Assembly: GCF_900128985.1 (NCBI RefSeq) | Contig: NZ_FQUC01000017.1 | Coordinates: forward strand, 1 to 64,000 | Direction of reading: 5' to 3' | Length of the DNA: 64,000 bases | Source of the DNA: Indolivaga macrotermitis | GTDB taxonomy: Bacteria > Bacteroidota > Bacteroidia > Bacteroidales > Dysgonomonadaceae | Shown here: in pieces, positions 1 to 9,140 of the stretch | Layout: each line of letters opens with the position of its first letter | Position numbering within the stretch: position 1 is the first letter of the stretch | Notes under the pieces: generated by a model | What the model saw: only the letters and a program-made list of their open reading frames with translations | Databases searched by the model: none | What the model was told of the DNA's origin: nothing | Made by a program: the position numbers and the translations under genes

Positions 1-105
1 GTGATGGGGAATGTTTCGATTAATGATAATGGGGTGATGACGTATGATATTAAGGTGGAGTCGGATTATGATTCGTTTTTGACGGTGGTGTTTGTCTTAA
101 AGTGA
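1..105 (+). CDS. C-terminal fragment of a secreted-type protein (cut by window edge)
   Basis: Frame 1 is open from the first base to a TGA at 103-105, giving the last 34 residues of a protein that starts left of the window. Its end (GVMTYDIKVESDYDSFLTVV, then FVLK) closely resembles the end of the protein at 1797-2408 (GVMSYTVNSLPNYDAFVNVV, then FTLK). I infer that the two are paralogs. Codon style is also shared: many GGG, ACG, TCG and GTG codons. Function is not known; the paralog suggests an exported surface protein. Confidence 0.7.
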   Translation: MMGNVSINDNGVMTYDIKVESDYDSFLTVVFVLK

Positions 106-146
106 GGTCTCTGACTTTTTTATTTTTCTAATTAGAACGAATAACA

Positions 147-1607
147 ATGAAAAAACTGATATATGTATGCCTTCTATTAATAGGCTTTTCGATAAATTCT
201 TATGCACAGAAGGAAACGAGCTGGTGGTATTTTGGATATAATGCAGGCTTGAATTTCAATATATTAAATGATGCTACTGCCGATGATGCTACAACTGTAA
301 CTAATATGCCTGAACCGATTGTTGGCCCTTTAAGTACCCGTGAGGGTTGTTTTACTGTTTCAACATATGACGGACAGCTCTTGTTTTCGTCGGATGGGTC
401 GACGGTTTATGATAAAAACGGGGATATTATGACAAATGGAACCGGATTGTTAGGAAACTTCTCAGCTACCCAATCCGGAATAGTCATACCTCGCCCAGGA
501 AGTACAACTGAATATTATGTTGTAACTGTTCCGGCTGTAGGAGGAACGGACGGGTTAAACTATTCAACTATAGACATCACTATGAGCGGTGGATTAGGGG
601 CAGTAACTTCCAAAAACAATATAATTAAATCCGGATCTGTTTATGAAAATATCGCGGCTGTGCCTAATTCAAACGGAAAAGACTATTGGTTGCTTCACCG
701 TACTCTGCAAACATTCTACGTTTGGGCAGTCACAGCCACTGGTATAGCCACAACCCCTGCATTTACAATCACAAACTCTTTGATTAATACAGTTCGTTAC
801 CCCGGAGAAATAGTGGTATCTTCTGATTTTCTGAAAATCGCATCATTTAATCATTCCGGAGGACAGGTTATATCTGCCATCTTTAATCCTGCAACCGGAC
901 AAATTTCTAATGTACAAGTATTAGAGACCGGCTTAATTACATATGGAGGAACCTTTTCTCCGAATAATAAATACTTGTATGTTGGAGTTCTAGAAAATAC
1001 AGGAGACCTCTATAACATAACGTGGGATAACTTAAGAGCGGGTAATTCTATGACTTATTTGGGAAAAGGTTTCGTTAATGTTAAAGTAGGCCTGAATAAA
1101 CGCCTCTATGGGGTCGAGGTCAGTGTCAATAGCCCGGAAACTCCAACAAAAAATCTATCGGTTGTAATGAACCCAGACGAAGGGGGTACAAATATCAAAT
1201 ATTTTACTAATTACCTTAAGAATGAAGCAGCCTTTGGCCTTCCTGCATTTGCCGCCGGATTTATCCGTATTATTCCTAAAGAACAACCTTTTGCCTGTAC
1301 GGCGCATGACCGGACTTATTCTGTGGAAGTGGATCTTTCGGGTGGAAATGCTCCGGCCAGACTCGAATGGTATTTCGGGGATGGAACGGCTAGGGTGAAT
1401 CAAACGGTTACTACTTCGCAAAGTGAATATTCGCAAAAGCATTCGTATAATAATTCGGGATTGTATACGATTACGGTTACTCCGTATAAAGCGGATGGGA
1501 CTTCTCTGACGCCTATTACTATGGAGGCGAATATTGTTGATTGTTCTTTGAAGGCGAATAGAATGACCCGCTCGGATTTGCTGAATTCCAAACAACTCGC
1601 CGAATAG
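147..1607 (+). CDS. Secreted protein with beta-propeller-like body and C-terminal PKD domain
   Basis: The 486-residue product starts with a signal peptide (MKKLIYVCLLLIGFSINSYA, cleavage before QKE), so it is exported. The middle has repeated beta-rich stretches (for example NKYLYVGVLENTGDLYNITW) like those of propeller proteins. Residues about 395-455 form a PKD domain, with the WYFGDG signature at 408-413 and a YTITVT strand. PKD domains usually serve surface or extracellular adhesion. No type IX secretion tail is evident: the protein ends about 25 residues after the PKD domain. From about 1320 onward codon use shifts to GGG, ACG and TCG, as in the next gene, while the upstream part uses ordinary codons, so the gene looks mosaic. 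Exact role unknown. Confidence 0.8.
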   Translation: MKKLIYVCLLLIGFSINSYAQKETSWWYFGYNAGLNFNILNDATADDATTVTNMPEPIVGPLSTREGCFTVSTYDGQLLFSSDGSTVYDKNGDIMTNGTGLLGNFSATQSGIVIPRPGSTTEYYVVTVPAVGGTDGLNYSTIDITMSGGLGAVTSKNNIIKSGSVYENIAAVPNSNGKDYWLLHRTLQTFYVWAVTATGIATTPAFTITNSLINTVRYPGEIVVSSDFLKIASFNHSGGQVISAIFNPATGQISNVQVLETGLITYGGTFSPNNKYLYVGVLENTGDLYNITWDNLRAGNSMTYLGKGFVNVKVGLNKRLYGVEVSVNSPETPTKNLSVVMNPDEGGTNIKYFTNYLKNEAAFGLPAFAAGFIRIIPKEQPFACTAHDRTYSVEVDLSGGNAPARLEWYFGDGTARVNQTVTTSQSEYSQKHSYNNSGLYTITVTPYKADGTSLTPITMEANIVDCSLKANRMTRSDLLNSKQLAE

Positions 1608-1666
1608 TTTTATCTATAACATAGAATGAGGAATGAAGAATGAAGAATAAAAAAATAAGAAAACAG

Positions 1667-1772
1667 TGTCACTTTTGTTACTTTTGTCACCTTTTTAGAT
1701 TTAATTGTTTGGTTTTTAGCGCTTAAACAAAGTGACATGGGTTACACAAGTGTCACTTTACTGACACCTTTT
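1667..1772. repeat. Cluster of TGTCAC/GTGACA motifs upstream of the 1797 gene
   Basis: TGTCAC occurs at 1667-1672, 1685-1690 and 1751-1756, with the reverse complement GTGACA at 1732-1737 and GTTAC variants between. The same style of repeat occurs at 20480-20586, more than 18 kb away. These could be binding sites or a small dispersed repeat. No protein is predicted from this stretch. Confidence 0.5.
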
Positions 1773-1796
1773 TGTATACTTTTTAATGGAAACAAT

Positions 1797-2408
1797 ATGA
1801 AATATTTGAATATAAGGCTATTAGTTATCGTGATATGTGTCACTTTTACTATCAATGCTACGGCTCAGATAGGGGTGAATACGGATAATCCGAACAGTTC
1901 GGCTGTGCTGGATATTAATGGGTATGATTATGATAAGGGGTTACTTATTCCTCGGATGACGACTGCTCAGAAACTGGCTATTGTTAGTCCGGCTTCGGGC
2001 TTAATGGTATATGATACGGATTATAGGTGTGTTTCTCTGTATAAGGATATGCCTGCTAATCCGGGGACTTTTTCGTGGTCTTGTCTGACTTTGTATAACC
2101 GTCACTTCCTGTATATGCCTTCGGTGAATATTCCTACTTCGGATGGTTCGGGGAGTTTATTGACGGGGACTCAGTCTATTAATCTTTATAATGTGTATTA
2201 TGCGGGGTTTAATTCTCCGAGGGTGAAGAGTACGGGTGCGCCGGCTGTGATTCCGTTTTTTTCAGGTTCGCAGTTGAATTATTATGTGACGTATTGTGAT
2301 CCGTGTATTACGGTGACGGGGATTAGTGAGGCGGGGGTGATGAGTTATACGGTGAATTCCTTGCCGAATTATGATGCGTTTGTGAATGTGGTATTTACGC
2401 TAAAGTAG
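1797..2408 (+). CDS. Exported protein with the Bacteroidetes IGVNT...LLIPRM N-terminal motif
   Basis: I start this gene at the ATG at 1797 rather than 1737, because only this start begins directly with a signal peptide (MKYLNIRLLVIVICVTFTIN, then ATAQ). The 203-residue product continues with IGVNTDNPNSSAVLDI and GLLIPRMTTAQ. This signature is frequent at the mature N-terminus of Bacteroidetes surface proteins of unknown function. The rest is beta-rich, with Cys pairs (CDPC). Codon use is strongly biased to GGG, ACG, TCG and GTG, unlike the housekeeping genes downstream. The C-terminus matches the fragment at 1-105, which suggests a small paralog array. A terminator follows at 2420. Confidence 0.75.
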   Translation: MKYLNIRLLVIVICVTFTINATAQIGVNTDNPNSSAVLDINGYDYDKGLLIPRMTTAQKLAIVSPASGLMVYDTDYRCVSLYKDMPANPGTFSWSCLTLYNRHFLYMPSVNIPTSDGSGSLLTGTQSINLYNVYYAGFNSPRVKSTGAPAVIPFFSGSQLNYYVTYCDPCITVTGISEAGVMSYTVNSLPNYDAFVNVVFTLK

Positions 2409-2419
2409 GGCAAAATGAT

Positions 2420-2450
2420 AGCTCGCACCATAACGATGCGAGCTTTCTTT
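2420..2450 (+). terminator. Rho-independent terminator after the 1797 gene
   Basis: A perfect 8-bp stem (AGCTCGCA at 2420-2427, TGCGAGCT at 2437-2444) with a 9-nt loop is followed by TTCTTTC. It lies 11 nt past the stop codon and between convergent genes, so it may also serve pgk from the other strand. Confidence 0.75.
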
Positions 2451-2471
2451 CACTATATATTTCGAGATAGA

Positions 2472-3734
2472 TTAATATCCTCTGATAGCTTTTACTCCCG
2501 GAAGTACTTTTCCTTCGATAAACTCAAGAAGAGCACCACCACCTGTAGATACATAAGATACTTGATCTGCCAGACCGAACTTGTTTACACAAGCAACAGA
2601 GTCACCACCTCCTACAAGAGAGAACGCTCCGTGTTTAGTAGCATCTGCAATAGCTTCTGCAACTACTTTAGATCCGTGAGAGAAGTTTTCGAATTCGAAC
2701 ACTCCTACAGGACCATTCCAAAGGATAGTTTTTGAATTTTTGATTACTTCAGCAAATTCAGCTTCACCTTTAGGACCGATATCAAATCCAGACCATCCGT
2801 CAGGGATATTGTCAGCATCAGTGATTTGAGTATTAGCATCGTTCGCAAATTTATCACCTAATTTAGCATCAGTAGCCAATACAAGGTTTACATTGTTAGC
2901 TTTCGCTTTTGCCATGATTTCTTTAGCTAATTCCAGTTTATCATCTTCACATAATGAATTACCGATTTTTCCGCCTTTAGCTTTTTCGAAAGTAAATGCC
3001 ATACCACCACCGATGATCAGGTTGTTTACTTTAGACAAAAGGTTTTCGATAATATCGATTTTTGAAGATACTTTAGATCCACCGATAATCGCTGTGAATG
3101 GACGAGCAGGGTCTTTCATGATTTTCTCTACAGCATCCACTTCTTTTTGAAGCAGGTAACCGAACATTTTGTGGTCTGCATCAAAGTAGTCTGCGATCAA
3201 AGCAGTAGAAGCATGTGCACGGTGAGCAGTACCGAACGCATCATTTACATATACATCAGCATAAGAAGCCAATGTTTTAGTAAAGTCTTTTTGCTTTTCT
3301 TTAATAGCTTTCTTAGCAGCAGCTTTTTCATCGTCAGAAGCATCTTCTGCTAAACCGCGAGGTTTACCTTCTTCTTCTGCATAGAAACGAAGGTTTTCTA
3401 GTAAAAGAGCTTCTCCCGGTTGTAGAGCAGCAGCTTTCATAGCAGCCTCTTCACTGGCACAATCACTGGCAAATTGAACATCCACACCCAAAAGCTTAGA
3501 TACATGCGATAAGATATGTTTCAATGAATATTTATCTTCAACACCTTTAGGACGCCCAAGGTGTGATGCTATAATAGGGCTACCACCGTCGGCGATAATC
3601 TTTTTCAATGTAGGCATAGCTGCACGGATACGAGTATCATCTGTAATGTTGAAGTTTGCATCCAAAGGCACGTTGAAATCAACTCTCACAAATGCCTTCT
3701 TTCCGGCAAAGTTAAATTTGTCAATTGTAATCAT
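2472..3734 (-). CDS. pgk: Phosphoglycerate kinase
   Basis: This 420-residue cytosolic enzyme interconverts 1,3-bisphosphoglycerate plus ADP with 3-phosphoglycerate plus ATP in glycolysis and gluconeogenesis. The N-terminal substrate motif RVDFNVPLD (about 17-25), [21 protein letters not shown], the hinge and ATP-site motifs [10 protein letters not shown] and LVGGGDSVA are all present. Length is slightly above the usual 390-400, because of a charged insert near residues 125-150 ([20 protein letters not shown]), which I believe is common in Bacteroidales. It seems to be transcribed alone, with a TATATTTG box at 3816-3823 about 80 nt upstream. Confidence 0.97.
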   Translation of the reverse strand: MITIDKFNFAGKKAFVRVDFNVPLDANFNITDDTRIRAAMPTLKKIIADGGSPIIASHLGRPKGVEDKYSLKHILSHVSKLLGVDVQFASDCASEEAAMKAAALQPGEALLLENLRFYAEEEGKPRGLAEDASDDEKAAAKKAIKEKQKDFTKTLASYADVYVNDAFGTAHRAHASTALIADYFDADHKMFGYLLQKEVDAVEKIMKDPARPFTAIIGGSKVSSKIDIIENLLSKVNNLIIGGGMAFTFEKAKGGKIGNSLCEDDKLELAKEIMAKAKANNVNLVLATDAKLGDKFANDANTQITDADNIPDGWSGFDIGPKGEAEFAEVIKNSKTILWNGPVGVFEFENFSHGSKVVAEAIADATKHGAFSLVGGGDSVACVNKFGLADQVSYVSTGGGALLEFIEGKVLPGVKAIRGY

Positions 3735-3815
3735 AACTTTTTGAGTTTAAAATATATTTAATGAAATATTTTCTAATGTATTATTCCTAATAACCCTCAT
3801 CGCTGATGGGCGATA

Positions 3816-3823
3816 CAAATATA
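3816..3823 (-). promoter_or_regulatory. Candidate -7 box for pgk
   Basis: The minus strand reads TATATTTG, which fits the Bacteroidetes TAnnTTTG -7 consensus. I see no clear TTTG -33 element at the right spacing, so this rests on one half-site about 80 nt upstream of the pgk start. Confidence 0.4.
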
Positions 3824-3864
3824 CAAAATTATGTTTTAGATATTTTACAGTCGAATCAAAAAGA

Positions 3865-3892
3865 AAAGCCCGGTTACATTTTCTGTAAACGG
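3865..3892 (-). terminator. Terminator of the 3924-4358 gene
   Basis: A 9-bp stem with one mismatch (plus-strand CCGGTTACA at 3870-3878, TGTAAACGG at 3884-3892) is followed on the minus strand by GGCTTTTCTTTTT. It sits about 30 nt past the stop of the minus-strand gene. Confidence 0.6.
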
Positions 3893-3923
3893 ACTCCTTT
3901 TCTTTACTTCTGATCGGAATATA

Positions 3924-4358
3924 TTATTCTTCGCTTTCTTTTTTCTTACCGGGAAGATATCCCCATACTATAGCGACTAATAGTAAGGCAAGAACCGGTT
4001 TCAACCCAACTTTATTCCACATGGAAGGGCTTGGCTTTTCGCTTAATTCGATATTGTATTCCTTAGCTAGTTTAGTTATGGTATCATTATCGATTTCCCA
4101 ATACGTTTCTTCATCATCAGATATAAGTACATATTGCGCCTCACTGTAATTCCATACCGGCATCCAAAACAAACCGAATTGGTCATATGCTATACCAATA
4201 TTTACATGGGTTCCATTATCCATCACCGCATCGGTAGGTAACTTATCCCTAGTTTCCAGATGTACTCCGCTGTGATAAACAATAACCCCTTTTGCCTCTA
4301 CCTGCTGTAATGCCCCAAGGCAGAATAGCATAAAAATAAATAAAATGATCTTTTTCAT
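3924..4358 (-). CDS. Small exported protein with C-terminal membrane anchor, unknown function
   Basis: The 144-residue product has a signal peptide (MKKIILFIFMLFCLGALQQV, then EAKG), a periplasmic part of about 85 residues, and a C-terminal hydrophobic helix (PVLALLLVAIVWGYL, about 120-136) followed by the basic and acidic tail GKKKESEE. This topology would leave the middle in the periplasm and the tail in the cytosol. The middle is rich in aromatic and acidic residues (DDEETYWEIDNDTITKLAKE). I do not recognise a family. It has its own terminator and seems monocistronic. Confidence 0.65.
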   Translation of the reverse strand: MKKIILFIFMLFCLGALQQVEAKGVIVYHSGVHLETRDKLPTDAVMDNGTHVNIGIAYDQFGLFWMPVWNYSEAQYVLISDDEETYWEIDNDTITKLAKEYNIELSEKPSPSMWNKVGLKPVLALLLVAIVWGYLPGKKKESEE

Positions 4359-4896
4359 TGCTTGTTCAATGTTCTAAAAGTGTTGTTGAGTAATAAATTA
4401 TTTAAAGTACAGCAAAAGTATAAAAAAATCATAACAAACAAAAATATTCCCTAACACTCTTATCTACATATAAAACGAATTATCAAGCATTTAAGAAAAC
4501 AAGCAGGGGAATCTTCAATCTTATTGTTGATAATCAAGCTGACAAAATGAAACCAAAAAGAGTCCTCTGCGACAGGGCAAGCCCAAATATCCTTTTTAGA
4601 TATATCGAAAATAAGCCCTATATTGTATTCCCAAATTAAAGTTATATAGTTTCAACAACCTTTTGAATAGACTGTATTTATATAACACAATTTATCATAG
4701 CATACTTTCGGTTAAATTTGCCCCACAAAAAATCAGAGGCATTCCAATATCTATCAAGGTTTTTTCTTTATTACATATAATGACTATACAGCTTAATCTT
4801 TTTTAACGACAAAATATTCATTCTGACATTTAACATTTATAAATTTGTCAGGCTTTTAACGAAATACTAAAATATAACTTATAATATTTTCTACTT
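4359..4896. other. 538-bp intergenic region ahead of the Bat operon
   Basis: AT-rich with no convincing ORF or RNA gene. It separates two divergent units, so it should hold promoters for both the 3924-4358 gene and the Bat operon. TAAATTTG occurs at 4713-4720 and 4840-4847 on the plus strand. I see no strong hairpin or repeat, and the length is unexplained. Confidence 0.5.
4840..4847 (+). promoter_or_regulatory. Candidate -7 box for the Bat operon
   Basis: TAAATTTG fits the Bacteroidetes TAnnTTTG -7 consensus, and its 3' end is 49 nt upstream of the moxR start. A matching -33 TTTG is not obvious. A second copy at 4713-4720 is an alternative. Confidence 0.4.
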
Positions 4897-5889
4897 ATGG
4901 CTCAAGTTGATATTCGAGAATTGAATGAACGGATCGAAAGTAAAAGTGCCTTTGTTAACATGATAACTATGGGCATGGACAAGGTAATTGTCGGTCAGAA
5001 GCATTTGGTCGAGTCGCTCTTAATCGGGCTTTTATCTGACGGGCACATCCTGCTCGAAGGAGTTCCCGGTCTTGCTAAAACTCTTGCGATAAAAACATTA
5101 GCTTCACTTATTGAAGCAGATTATCGCCGCATACAGTTCACTCCAGACTTATTGCCTGCCGATGTTATCGGAACAATGATATACAGCCAAAAGAACGAAG
5201 AGTTCTTAGTAAAAAAAGGGCCTATCTTTTCGAACTTCGTATTAGCGGATGAGATCAACCGTGCTCCTGCCAAAGTACAGAGTGCGCTTCTTGAGGCTAT
5301 GCAGGAACGTCAGGTTACAATCGGTGAAACTACGATGAAACTACCTAAGCCTTTCCTTGTAATGGCTACACAAAACCCTATCGAGCAAGAAGGTACTTAT
5401 CCATTACCCGAAGCACAGGTAGACCGTTTCATGCTAAAAGTTATTATTAACTACCCTAAAAAAGAAGAAGAAAAACTAATCCTTCGCCAGAATATACAGA
5501 ACGAATACGAAGCCCTCAGACCTGTAATGAAGGCTGATGAGATAATTGAGGCTCGCAAAGTAGTCAGTGATGTATATCTGGATGAAAAGATCGAAAAATA
5601 CATTGTAGATATTGTTTTTGCAACACGTTTCCCTGCTGACAACGGCTTACAATCGTTGAAAGGGCTGATCGGATTCGGAGCTTCGCCCCGTGCATCGATC
5701 AGTTTAGCTTTAGCTTCACGTGCTTACGCCTTTATCAAACGCAGAGGTTATGTAATACCTGAAGACGTACGCGCCGTTTGCCACGATGTATTGCGTCATC
5801 GTATCGGTCTTACCTACGAAGCAGAAGCAAGTAATACAACTTCGGACGAAATTGTAAGTGAAATACTTAATAAGGTTGAAGTACCTTGA
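4897..5889 (+). CDS. MoxR-family AAA+ ATPase heading the Bat operon
   Basis: This 330-residue cytosolic ATPase has Walker A GVPGLAKT at 55-62 and Walker B FVLADEINRAP at about 114-124, followed by sensor-region motifs (MATQNPIEQEGTYPLPEAQ) and an arginine-containing lid (GASPRASISL). MoxR proteins act as chaperone-like ATPases that work with von Willebrand A proteins encoded beside them. Here the gene is first in a unit with a DUF58 protein and two VWA proteins, as in other Bacteroidetes Bat operons, where the products support oxygen tolerance and envelope integrity. Its length is normal for the family. The 93-nt gap to the next gene shows no strong terminator. Confidence 0.95.
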   Translation: MAQVDIRELNERIESKSAFVNMITMGMDKVIVGQKHLVESLLIGLLSDGHILLEGVPGLAKTLAIKTLASLIEADYRRIQFTPDLLPADVIGTMIYSQKNEEFLVKKGPIFSNFVLADEINRAPAKVQSALLEAMQERQVTIGETTMKLPKPFLVMATQNPIEQEGTYPLPEAQVDRFMLKVIINYPKKEEEKLILRQNIQNEYEALRPVMKADEIIEARKVVSDVYLDEKIEKYIVDIVFATRFPADNGLQSLKGLIGFGASPRASISLALASRAYAFIKRRGYVIPEDVRAVCHDVLRHRIGLTYEAEASNTTSDEIVSEILNKVEVP

Positions 5890-5982
5890 TCAATGTGTAA
5901 ATACTATTCGTATGGCAGTGTGCCTCTGAAGAAAATACCTGCGGCACATTACATATCTTAGACCATTAGCACATTATATTAT

Positions 5983-6861
5983 ATGGAAACAAGCGAATTA
6001 CTAAAGAAAGTACGTCAGATAGAGATTAAAACCCGGGGATTGTCACGCAATATTTTTGCAGGACAATATCACTCTGCATTCAAAGGTAGAGGAATGGCTT
6101 TTTCGGAAGTGAGGGAGTATCAGTTCGGTGACGATATACGTGACATCGATTGGAATGTGACAGCCCGTTACAATAAGCCTTTTGTCAAAGTATTCGAAGA
6201 AGAACGCGAAATGACCGTCATGTTGCTGATCGATGTTTCGGGTAGCCTTGATTTTGGAACACATCAGCAAACCAAACGGGATATTGTTACTGAAATGGCG
6301 GCAACATTGGCATTTTCTGCAATTCAGAACAATGACAAAATCGGAGTTATTTTCTTTACGAACAAAATCGAAAAATTTATCCCTCCTAAAAAAGGGAAAA
6401 AACACATTTTGTACATTATTCGTGAACTGATCGATTTCCAGCCGACAAATACCCATACCGATATGGCTATGGCTCTTAAGTTTTTGACCAATGCCATCAA
6501 AAAAAGATGTACAGCTTTCTTAATATCCGACTTTCTGGATATTTACGATTATGACAATGCCCTGACCATTGCTAACCGAAAGCACGACCTCATTGCACTA
6601 CAGGTATATGATCAACTGGAAACTGAACTTCCTGCTGTGGGGCTTATTAAAATGTTAGATGCCGAAACCGGTGATGAAACATGGATCGATTCGTCTTCGA
6701 AGGCTGTCAGGGAACGGTATCACAGGTACTATCAGAAACAGTTGATGGAAGTGGCACAAGCCTTTACCAAAAGTAGAGTCGATAATGTATCGATCAATAC
6801 AAATGAAGATTACGTGAAGGCTCTTTTGACTTTGTTCCACAAAAGAAATTATATGAGATAG
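5983..6861 (+). CDS. DUF58 protein with VWA-like fold
   Basis: The 292-residue product carries the DUF58 signature, with GDDIRDIDWNVTARYNKPFV at about 49-68, followed by a VWA-type metal site (LLIDVSGSLDFGT, D84, S86, S88). It lacks membrane segments, so it should act in the cytosol or at the membrane face. DUF58 proteins are regular partners of MoxR ATPases, and the biochemical role is not established. It sits between moxR and the BatD-like gene in the same direction, consistent with one transcript. The start at 5983 directly precedes conserved sequence. Confidence 0.92.
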   Translation: METSELLKKVRQIEIKTRGLSRNIFAGQYHSAFKGRGMAFSEVREYQFGDDIRDIDWNVTARYNKPFVKVFEEEREMTVMLLIDVSGSLDFGTHQQTKRDIVTEMAATLAFSAIQNNDKIGVIFFTNKIEKFIPPKKGKKHILYIIRELIDFQPTNTHTDMAMALKFLTNAIKKRCTAFLISDFLDIYDYDNALTIANRKHDLIALQVYDQLETELPAVGLIKMLDAETGDETWIDSSSKAVRERYHRYYQKQLMEVAQAFTKSRVDNVSINTNEDYVKALLTLFHKRNYMR

Positions 6862-6911
6862 TTGTTTCTCATTTCGAATTATATGAAGGTCTCTTTTACG
6901 CTAAAATACTT

Positions 6912-8015
6912 ATGTTGAAAAAGAATACGTTTATACTGACAATCTTATTTTGCTGTATTTCATTGATACAAATTCCGCTGCAAGCCCAAAAAGCGACAGC
7001 CAGAGTAAGTATTGACAAGCACGAAATATCAATCGGACAGCAAGCAACCATAAGTTTACAGGTAATAGCACCTAAGGGCAGACAGATTGCTTTTCCTGTA
7101 TATCCCGACTCTTTAGTCAATGGAATAGAAGTGCTGGGAATGCCTAAACCGGATACCACTTTTGCCCATGAGGTAATGACAATTACCCAAAAGTATGTAA
7201 TTACATCATTCGATTCGGCATTATACCATATCCCCTTTATACCGGTAATCGATGGTAAAGATACAATCAAATCAAATGATTTTGGGTTGAAAGTCAGTAC
7301 GCCACCTCTTTCGGAGGCGACCAACGCCTATCTGGAACATTTGAAAGCCAATCCTAACGATTCGATTATTTTTGATAAACTGGCGGTAAATGACATTAAG
7401 CCTGTACAGGTTCCCGATTTCGTATGGCAGGATTATTTAGTATATATTCTCGGTGCATTGTTGATACTATTGCTTATAGCCGCAATAATTATAGGTATTT
7501 ACATATATAAGAAAAAGAAGGAAAAAGGTTACTATTTCAAACCTCAGATTATTGAACCTCCGCACGTTATTGCTCTACATGCCTTAGACCATGTAAAAGT
7601 TGAAAAATTATGGCAACAAGGACGTGAAAAAGAGTATTATACAGAAATCACGGACATACTCCGTAAATATATTGAAGACCGTTATCACGTAAATGCTTTC
7701 GAGAAAACATCTGACGAAATTCTAGCGATTGCTAATAATTTTATGTTGGCTGACTCTTCGTCTGACAGTTTGAGACAAATACTGAAACTTGCAGACCTGG
7801 TTAAGTTTGCCAAATACAAACCATTCCCTGACGAAAATGACTTAAGCCTTGTAAATGCTTATCTGTTCATTAACCAGACAAAACTAGAAGTACCTGTAAC
7901 GGAAGTAGTCAACGAAATTCCCGAAAAAGTGGTACACGATAATAATGAACCGGAAACACCTATCGACTGGACTATTTCTGACGATGACATGTTAGACGAG
8001 CATAAAAATAAATAA
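6912..8015 (+). CDS. BatD-like membrane protein of the Bat operon
   Basis: The 367-residue product begins with a signal peptide (MLKKNTFILTILFCCISLIQ, IPLQAQ), then a periplasmic beta domain with a BatD-like start (ATARVSIDKHEISIGQQATI). A transmembrane helix lies at about 180-197 (YILGALLILLLIAAIIIG), followed by a cytosolic helical domain. That last domain (YYTEITDILRKYIEDRYHV ... LVKFAKYKP) resembles the C-terminal domain of BatD at 11046 (FYEEVLRATWGYLSDKLVI ... CEFARYAP). I infer that the two proteins are related partners. It starts 50 nt after the DUF58 gene and ends 15 nt before batA. Confidence 0.85.
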   Translation: MLKKNTFILTILFCCISLIQIPLQAQKATARVSIDKHEISIGQQATISLQVIAPKGRQIAFPVYPDSLVNGIEVLGMPKPDTTFAHEVMTITQKYVITSFDSALYHIPFIPVIDGKDTIKSNDFGLKVSTPPLSEATNAYLEHLKANPNDSIIFDKLAVNDIKPVQVPDFVWQDYLVYILGALLILLLIAAIIIGIYIYKKKKEKGYYFKPQIIEPPHVIALHALDHVKVEKLWQQGREKEYYTEITDILRKYIEDRYHVNAFEKTSDEILAIANNFMLADSSSDSLRQILKLADLVKFAKYKPFPDENDLSLVNAYLFINQTKLEVPVTEVVNEIPEKVVHDNNEPETPIDWTISDDDMLDEHKNK

Positions 8016-8030
8016 GAGATACTGAACAAA

Positions 8031-9014
8031 ATGGAATTTGCAAACCCTAAATACCTGTTTTTACTTATTTTACTGATACCCCTTATCGTATGGTATATCA
8101 TAAAACTAAGAAAAGTACAGCCTACTCTGAAAATGTCCTCAACCGGAGCTTTCAGAGGTGTATCACCTTCGATTAAAGTACACTTAAGACACGTACCTTT
8201 TATATTGAGAATAATAACAATCGCTTTAGTAATTATTGTTATAGCACGGCCTCAGAATTCAAACTCATGGGAGACTTCTCAATCGGAAGGTATCGATATA
8301 GTCATGGCTCTCGACGTGTCGGGTTCGATGATGGCTCAAGACTTCAAACCGAACCGTTTGGAGGCTGCAAAAAAAGTAGCATCTGAGTTTATTTCCGACA
8401 GGGAGCAGGATAAAATAGGCTTGGTTATTTTTGCCGGAGAAAGTTTTACACAAGCCCCTTTAACCACCGATCACGGAGTCCTTCTAAATCTTTTGCACGA
8501 GATACGTCCGGGAATGATCGAAGACGGAACCGCTATCGGGCTAGGTTTGGCTAATGCCGTAAACCGTTTGAAAGACAGCCAAACACAATCGCGTATAGTA
8601 ATTCTGCTAACCGATGGCTCAAACAATCGTGGGCAAATAGCTCCTGTAACCGCTGCAGAACTAGCTAAGAGTTATGGCATACGTGTATATACAATCGGAG
8701 TAGGTACACGGGGTATGGCTCCAGCTCCCGTCATGACTCCTTTTGGCGAAAGAATACAGAATGTACCTGTAGACATCGATGAGAAAACCTTGACGCAAAT
8801 AGCGGAAATGACAGGAGGAGAGTATTTCAGGGCTGTAGACAATACCAGCCTGAAAAAGATATATGCTCAAATAGATTCAATGGAAAAATATCTCATCAGT
8901 GTAAATAAAGTTACCCGTAAGCAAGAGCTATACCTTCCTTATGCTTTATTAGCGGTAGGCTTATTGCTCCTCGAGATAGTTCTGCGCCGTACGTGGTTAC
9001 GGAATATTCCTTGA
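8031..9014 (+). CDS. batA: BatA, membrane-anchored von Willebrand A protein
   Basis: The 327-residue product has N-terminal transmembrane helices at about 7-25 and 56-72, a VWA domain with a metal-ion-dependent site (VMALDVSGSMMAQD, D95-S97-S99, and ILLTDGSNNRG), and a C-terminal helix at about 298-316. BatA proteins belong to the Bacteroides aerotolerance operon, whose products help cells survive oxygen exposure; the molecular mechanism is not settled. The VWA domain probably sits in the periplasm between the helices and may bind partners through Mg2+. It is preceded by the BatD-like gene (15-nt gap) and followed by batB. Confidence 0.95.
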   Translation: MEFANPKYLFLLILLIPLIVWYIIKLRKVQPTLKMSSTGAFRGVSPSIKVHLRHVPFILRIITIALVIIVIARPQNSNSWETSQSEGIDIVMALDVSGSMMAQDFKPNRLEAAKKVASEFISDREQDKIGLVIFAGESFTQAPLTTDHGVLLNLLHEIRPGMIEDGTAIGLGLANAVNRLKDSQTQSRIVILLTDGSNNRGQIAPVTAAELAKSYGIRVYTIGVGTRGMAPAPVMTPFGERIQNVPVDIDEKTLTQIAEMTGGEYFRAVDNTSLKKIYAQIDSMEKYLISVNKVTRKQELYLPYALLAVGLLLLEIVLRRTWLRNIP

Positions 9015-9140
9015 TGAAGTATCATCTGTAATAATAAGTAACAGTAATTTAATAATACATTTTTCAGAATACAGCAAATTATTGTTCTTTTACTTATAAA
9101 ACCAATAAAAAGGTCTGAGATCTTAAAATAAACAATAGAT

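Noticed and set aside
2415-2735. Plus-strand frame opposite the 3' end of pgk
   Set aside because: It lies fully within the strong pgk gene on the other strand, and its protein has no recognisable motif. The start also falls in the 2420 terminator.
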